From contig NC_061862.1 of NCBI RefSeq assembly GCF_907164915.1, positions 136,887,520-136,951,519 of the forward strand: 64,000 bases of DNA, read 5' to 3'. This DNA comes from Impatiens glandulifera. Lineage: Eukaryota; Streptophyta; Magnoliopsida; Ericales; Balsaminaceae. A program made the translations under genes and the position numbers. Position 1 is the stretch's first letter; each line of letters opens with the position of its first letter. Below, piece by piece: positions 59,077-64,000 of this stretch. The notes beneath the pieces were generated by a model. That model was not told the origin of the DNA and made no database searches. It saw only the letters and a list, made by a program, of their open reading frames with translations.

Positions 59077-60558
59077 TCGTCCTTGGCATGGTGGAGTCTT
59101 CAAATGGGGCGTCAACTCCTTCGTCATCCTGGACGAGGACACCGATATCAAATTTGAAGTTTGTGGTGGAAATCTTTGATGGAACTGGGCATTTCGGCAT
59201 GTGGCAAGGTGAGGTTCTAGATTGTCTTTTTCAGCAGGGTATAGATGTTACTATTGAGGTCGAAAAGTCAGATGGTATAAAAGAAAATGAGTGGAGTATC
59301 ATGAATCGGTTGACGTGCGGAACAATTTGATCGTGTCTATCCAGAGAGTATAAGTATGCTGTGAAGAATGAAACTTCTACACAGAAACTGTGGCAAGCAT
59401 TGAAGGATAAATTTCTGATGAAGAGTGATTAGAATAAGCTCCTTATGAAGAAGCGGTTGTTCCGGTTTGATTAACAATCTGGTACTACTACGAATGAACA
59501 TATTACTAAGTTTAATGAATTAGTAGTAGATTTGTTAAACCTTGATGTTAAGTTTGAGGATGAAGATCTTGCTTTAATGTTGCAATTGTCCCTTCCTGAT
59601 GAATTTGAACACTTAGAAACAACGTTACTTCATGGGAAGGGAAATGTTTATCTTGATGTTGTAAATTCTGCTTTATATAGTCATGAATTAAGAAAGTAGG
59701 ACAAAAGAAAAAAGCAAAATAGGTACATCAGATGAAGCATTGATGGTCAGGGGCCGTCAGCAAAGCAAATCAAAAGAGAAAGGAAGAAGATCTAAAAGTA
59801 TAGTTGCCAAAGATGAATATGCTTTCTGTCGTGAGAAAGGACATTGAAAGATTAACTGCCCAAAGTTGAACAAGAAAGAGAAAGATTCTAAAGATGCGAA
59901 TGTTGCAAAAAACAAAGGTGGTGCAAATTCAGAATACTCTTTATCGATGTCACACACAACATCACATCCTAATGCGTGGATATTGGATTCAACCTGCACT
60001 TATCATATGATACTAGTTCGAAAGTGGTTCTTTGACTTTAAGGAACTGGATGGTGGACTCATTTACATGGGAGATGCTAGTACATGTAAAATAAAAGGGA
60101 TAGGTTCAATCAAGCTAAGAAATGATGACGGATCCACCAGAATTATCAGAGATGTTCGGTACATACCTAATATGAAAAAGAATCTCATTTCTTTGGGGGC
60201 CTTGGAGTCAAAAGTCCTACAGGTGAAATTGGAAAAGAGAATTCTTAAGGTAATGGAGCGCTAGTGATGTTGAAAGCTACCAGGAAGAGTAATAATTTGT
60301 ATTACCATCAAGGTAGTACAGTTAATGGGACAACATGTGTATCAAGTTCCGGGAGTAGTAAGGAATTAGAAGCAACAAAACTATGGCATATGCGATTGGG
60401 GCATGTTGGTGAGAAATCTATGTAAACTCTTGTCAAGCAAGGATTGTTGAAAGGTACAAAAGTTTGTAAGTTAGATTTGTGTGAACATTGTATTCTGGGA
60501 AAATAAAGGCGATTAAAATTTGGCACTACTATCTATAACACCAAGGGTATTTTGGACT
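59077..60558 (+). pseudogene. Tnt1-like copia gag-pol, decayed and truncated
   Basis: Gag: KFVVEIFDGTGHFGMWQGEV to DEFEHLETTLLHGKGN (UBN2 type). Zinc-knuckle region near 59,820 (EYAFCREKGHxKINCPK) with a stop inside. Protease: WILDSTCTYHM (59,975-60,008), where the usual Asp-Ser-Gly has become Asp-Ser-Thr. Then LYYHQGSTV, TKLWHMRLGHVGEKSM of the gag-pre-integrase domain (60,298-60,425) and CEHCILGK. Stops occur near 59,328, 59,430, 59,473, 59,697, 59,844 and 60,423. Sequence ends abruptly at 60,558 where the minus-strand LTR begins; integrase and RT are not in the window. Confidence 0.8.
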
Positions 60559-60559
60559 A

Positions 60560-61765
60560 TGATAGGATTGGCGGCACCAATAGAGACGGGGTCTGGCTAT
60601 TGATGACGACTTCGGATAAACGGTTTGATAGAAATCCTGTTAAGGATTAATATCTCTTTCTATTATTTGCAAATCCTTTGAACTCTTGAAACAGATTCAA
60701 GTGCGGAAATGTTCGTCGGATTTGAAGTTTTGAACCAATGAAAGATGAATGGCAGAAAGTAAAGAACACAAGAAGTTGTTTATGGATGTTCGGAGCAAAC
60801 TCTTCTACGTCACCCTTCTTCCAACCACCAGGAGGATTCACTATACTTCTTTGAATCAAATACAGTTCACTAATTTAGCTAACTCTCTGTTGAACAAAAC
60901 AACCTTTGTTCAACTTACAGCACTGAAGTTTTCTCACAGAAAAGACAGTATGTAATACAATGTATTCATAGCTAGATGATAAGTGAGATGTTTGTTTTCA
61001 AGAACTTTCTTAATTGAAAAATAAAGTAGCTCTCTCTTTCTTGTATTTTTCAGTCAGCAATTTGTCCATTGTCTTAGGCAACAATTTATTCTTGAAAAAC
61101 TTCAACGGTCAAATCCTTTTTTTGGACACATGTCATCTTTCCGTTGGATGTACTATCCATGGGGTACTGGGTAGTACAGCAGAAAAAGATTCTTGAGATC
61201 GTGGTAGTACAATGCAGTACAAGTAATTTGAATTATGGTATACGTGGTGGTTATTCATTTGTTGAGCTCTATTGTCAGTTGCCTGGAAGACTTTGCTGCC
61301 AGTTACATGGAAGAGCATCTACCTTCAGATGCCCATCTAATCATCTTAGCCGTCCATTTGATCAACTAATCATCTTAGACGCGCCCATCTGATCAACTAA
61401 TCATCTTAGACGCCCCCATCTAACAGTCTATTAGACGCCTCATCTAAAAGTCTATTAGACGCCTCATCTTAGCCGTTCATCTGCTTAGAAGCAATCTGCA
61501 TTAGACGTCCCATCTTTCTCTTTTCATTAGACTCCACGTCTAATTTCTAGACTGCTCGTCTAACTTTCTCTTTCTAGACTGTATGCCTAACTCCACTAGT
61601 TAGAATGCACGCCTAACTGCACTGGTTAGACTGCACGTCTAACAACGCGTTAGATGCCCACGTCTAACTACACATTACACCCCACGTCTAACATTAGACA
61701 TTTTCCATATAATCGGTCAATTAGACGTTTTTCATAAAATCGATTTAACTACGCGTTGACTTTGA
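60560..61765 (-). mobile_element. 3' LTR of a minus-strand pol-less copia element
   Basis: The inverted match to 21,890-22,257 is clear from 60,560 to about 60,930 (GGTTTGATAGAAATCCT, TGGATGTTCGGAGCAAA, GTGACG inverted). It has interrupted the Tnt1-like pol at 60,558. The outer limit near 61,765 is estimated from the end of the TTAGACG cluster. Confidence 0.6.
61380..61740. repeat. TTAGACG/CGTCTAA motif cluster 3
   Basis: Dense TTAGACG, CGTCTAA and variants (TTAGACGCC, GTCTAACT) over about 360 bases in the upstream part of the LTR, as in clusters 1 and 2. Confidence 0.7.
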
Positions 61766-61804
61766 GCTGTTCCTGCAAATTAATAAAACTCTAATTATTA
61801 ATTC

Positions 61805-61878
61805 TGCACCTGATGAGATTTGAACTCATGTCACCTGTATGACATGCGGGCATGCTTACCACTACACCACTTAAGATG
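61805..61878 (-). tRNA. Degenerate tRNA-Asp(GTC)-like sequence
   Basis: Read on the minus strand: GGTGTAGTGGTAAGCATGCC (D arm with box A), CCCGCATGTCATACAGG (anticodon GTC but imperfect stem), and ATGAGTTCAAATCTCAT (perfect T stem and loop, box B). The acceptor stem does not pair well (CATCTTA against CAGGTGC). Both internal promoter boxes look usable, but the folding faults favour a pseudogene or tRNA-derived repeat. It lies between gag and the LTR of the minus-strand element. Confidence 0.55.
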
Positions 61879-62260
61879 TTGATATCTAAATATATATTTA
61901 TATATTTGATATGACTAACAATTATTGAACTTAGTTTTATCCAAAAACTATTTCATCAATGACCAAATCAAAATTGTTAATTTATTTTAAATCAATTAAA
62001 AATCTCAACCCAACAATTTCTCCCTTTTTGATTATTTAAACTAAATTATCAAAACCAGTTTAAACATTAAAAATTTCAACCCAACAATTTCTCCCTTTTT
62101 GATTATTTAAACTAAATTATCAAAACTAGTTGAGTTCAAGATTTAAACATAATCTATGCATTATCATAATCTAACAATCATAAAAATATTTATAAGGTAA
62201 GAAAACTTAGACTCGAGAAGTGGTTTTGAGAAGATGTTAGCCACTTCAGGCTGCTAATTG
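61879..62260. other. Spacer between LTR-side sequence and gag
   Basis: AT-rich, with a short tandem repeat (TCTCAACCCAACAATTTCTC and TTTTTGATTATTTAAACT, at about 62,005 and 62,070). No protease, integrase or RT is present where pol would be expected. Confidence 0.5.
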
Positions 62261-63645
62261 TCATATGCTATGTCCGAGCAGACGACTGTCTAGATGTCGT
62301 CTTGCTTTTTCAAGCTGCTTTCCTGTTTTACCTGCATGTAAAGAAAATAAATCTGGTTCCCAATTTTCTTTGGGTCCATGGCTTATTAGTCCCTTGAGAA
62401 TCCATACTTTGATTATTTTTATGGATTTCTCATATTTAGGCTTATCAGATGTCTTCCTACTAGCAGCTGAACTGTTAATCTTAGAGGATGGTTTTTGTCT
62501 AAAACTCCTTGACTTCCTGTCATGTTTTAATATGCCAAACTTACTGACTGCTTCCATCTTAAGTTTCATACAACTAACAGTTGGCGGAACATAAGTAATC
62601 TCATCATTTAAGGTTAACTCATCACAGCTTGGATCAGTTTCATTCTCAGTTAAGCTCCCTTTGACAAAGTTTATAGACTTAAACTTGTCAGTTTCTGGGT
62701 TTAACTTTTCACAAGACTTGTCTGATTCATTGCCATCAAATCATAATCTGGATTTGCATCCGGCAGGCCTCAGCATACTTATCTGCTGTCTGACTGCATC
62801 TCTAGACTTCGTCCAGGAATCGACCACATATGTCAAACGTTGTTTTTCAAAAAACAGAGTTTGCACATTTTCCTTGAGCTTATCATTCTCAGATGAGAGC
62901 TCAACCATTTTGCTTTTAAAAACTTCAGAATCATTATTTTGAGATGAAGAAGAGCTGTCAGATTTGTTTTTCAATTTTAGTTCATTAAAAGAGTCTGACA
63001 GTTTCTTGTACTCAATGACCATGTCATTGAGTGCAGTAATTAACTCATCTCTTGAGAATTTTTCAGAGGAGAAATCAAATACCTCAGAGTCAACTTCTTC
63101 TTTTTCCATGAAGCAAGTGACCTCTTCATCATCACTAAAGTGGGATGATGAATTATCTGATTCGTTGTCGGCCCACTTGACTTTGTTTTCAGCCGCCATG
63201 AGAGTCTTCAGCTCTTTCTTGTTCTTTTTCTCATCTTTCTTTTTCTCATCACGCTTCGGCTTGCTGTTTCCTTCCTTGAAGTGTCTCTTCTTCATTAATT
63301 TGCAGATTTTCATCATGAAAAGAGCCATGGTATCGCTGCTAATCTGCTTAGCAGTAGCCTTCACAGCAGTGGCAGTAGGTGGCTCCTCAGCGGTCACCAA
63401 TGCCTTTGTTATGATGGTGGATGTGGAATGTTCCTCTTCATTCCTAAAGTTTATTTCAAACTCATAGGACTTCAAATCGGCTAACAAATCATAGAGCTCC
63501 ATCTTATTGAGGTCTTTAGATTCTTTCATCGCCATCGTCTTGATATCCTACTCTCTAGGCAAAGCATGCATGACCTTGATCGCAACCTCTTTGTTGTTGA
63601 AAGTCTTGCCCAGAGTGGATGGAGAAGTGATAACCTTACTGAATT
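62261..63645 (-). pseudogene. gag of the minus-strand copia element, zinc knuckle lost
   Basis: Runs from about 63,645 down to 62,261: NKFSKVITSPSTLGKTF, VIKVMHALPRE-type sequence, then a TAG (63,548), TMAMKESKDLNKMELYDLL, long acidic and coiled-coil segments (residues rich in Glu, Lys, Ser), and near the end VPPTVSCMKLKMEAVSKFG-like sequence and GPKENWEPDLF. It parallels the gag at 15,083-16,507. Where that copy has its CCHC knuckle, this one passes directly from MKKRHFKEGNSKPKRDE to the Lys-rich part, so the knuckle is deleted. A stop lies near 62,740. Frames are otherwise open for 264 codons. Confidence 0.75.
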
Positions 63646-64000
63646 TGTTAGATAAAAATAGACCGGTTAATAGAAACTTAACACAAATAAACTTCCTATG
63701 CAGGAACAGACAAAGAACCGGACCGGTCAAAGTACTCAACCGGATTGAGAAACTCAACCGGTCAAACACCTAAACTGATCAGAAACATGACCGCACAAAG
63801 AAGGCAAGATCGGTCAAAACTGAAGGCCGGAAACACCAGATAGTCGGTCATTAACCGACCAGAAACCAAAGCAATAACCGGAAGCCATCCGGTTAAGACA
63901 AATAACCGACCAGCATAAGAAGATACTTCGGGTATCTGTAGAGAATGATACCAAAGGAACAGACTGAACATTTCCATATCCATACAAGTCTGAGGAAAGT
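63646..64000 (+). mobile_element. Start of a CCGGT-rich copia LTR inserted into the gag
   Basis: Gag similarity stops at 63,645 and TGTTAGATAAAAATAGACCGG begins, with many ACCGG/CCGGT motifs, as in the LTR at 36,001 (which starts TGTTAATTTT). The sequence runs out of the window, so neither end nor target duplication can be checked. Confidence 0.4.

Overview
This is a repeat-dense stretch of a plant nuclear genome. The signs are intron-split genes with GT/AG borders, low GC, a plant-specific DUF247 gene, and plant-type CACTA, hAT, MULE and Ty1/copia elements. A eudicot fits best. A Lamiales or other asterid source is only a weak guess, because the pol-less copia-like element around 15-22 kb recalls ORFs I associate with that order. 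Almost every coding stretch belongs to a mobile element. The exceptions are one DUF247 gene, a broken DUF247 paralogue, a short SWI3-like relic, and a BRCT gene carried inside a transposon.

Layout: 1-7,896 is a SIRE-type copia LTR split by a complete CACTA element (527-7,691, TAC target duplication on both sides). That element carries a mini TnpA-like gene, a full-length TnpA-like gene with two stops, and long palindromic repeat arrays, but no catalytic transposase. 7,897-10,430 holds a SWI3-like relic and the end of another transposon. 10,506-13,726 is a five-exon gene joining a copia Gag-like N-terminus to a complete DUF247 protein; a 1.1-kb AT-rich repeat supplies its third intron, and a second copy lies just downstream. 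15-22.3 kb is a decayed copia-like element with gag, an unusual second ORF with its own promoter, and a 3' LTR, but no pol. 23.0-24.3 kb is a small non-autonomous CACTA. 25.2-27.8 kb is a nearly intact hAT transposase gene. 27.8-32.4 kb has three successive direct duplications and no genes.

32,470-54,117 is the most striking part: about 21.6 kb bounded by inverted repeats of more than 1 kb, read here as a giant MULE-like element. Its parts are a BRCA1/BARD1-type BRCT gene (+), an inserted copia LTR, a FAR1-type MULE transposase pseudogene (+), two diverged Ulp1-type cysteine protease genes (-), and between them a DUF7745/plant-mobile-domain-like pseudogene (-). Short GCGAAG...CTTCGC palindromes fill the terminal repeats, recur beside the internal genes, and were not seen elsewhere in the window.

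54.1-64 kb is nested: a DUF247 pseudogene split by a DUF4371-type hAT element, a Tnt1-like copia element with LTR, primer-binding site and decayed gag-pol, then a gag-only copia element on the minus strand inserted into it, and at the window edge what looks like another LTR inserted into that gag.

All homology calls come from reading translated sequence by eye. No alignment or database search was run, and exon borders are inferred from splice consensus and reading-frame continuity.
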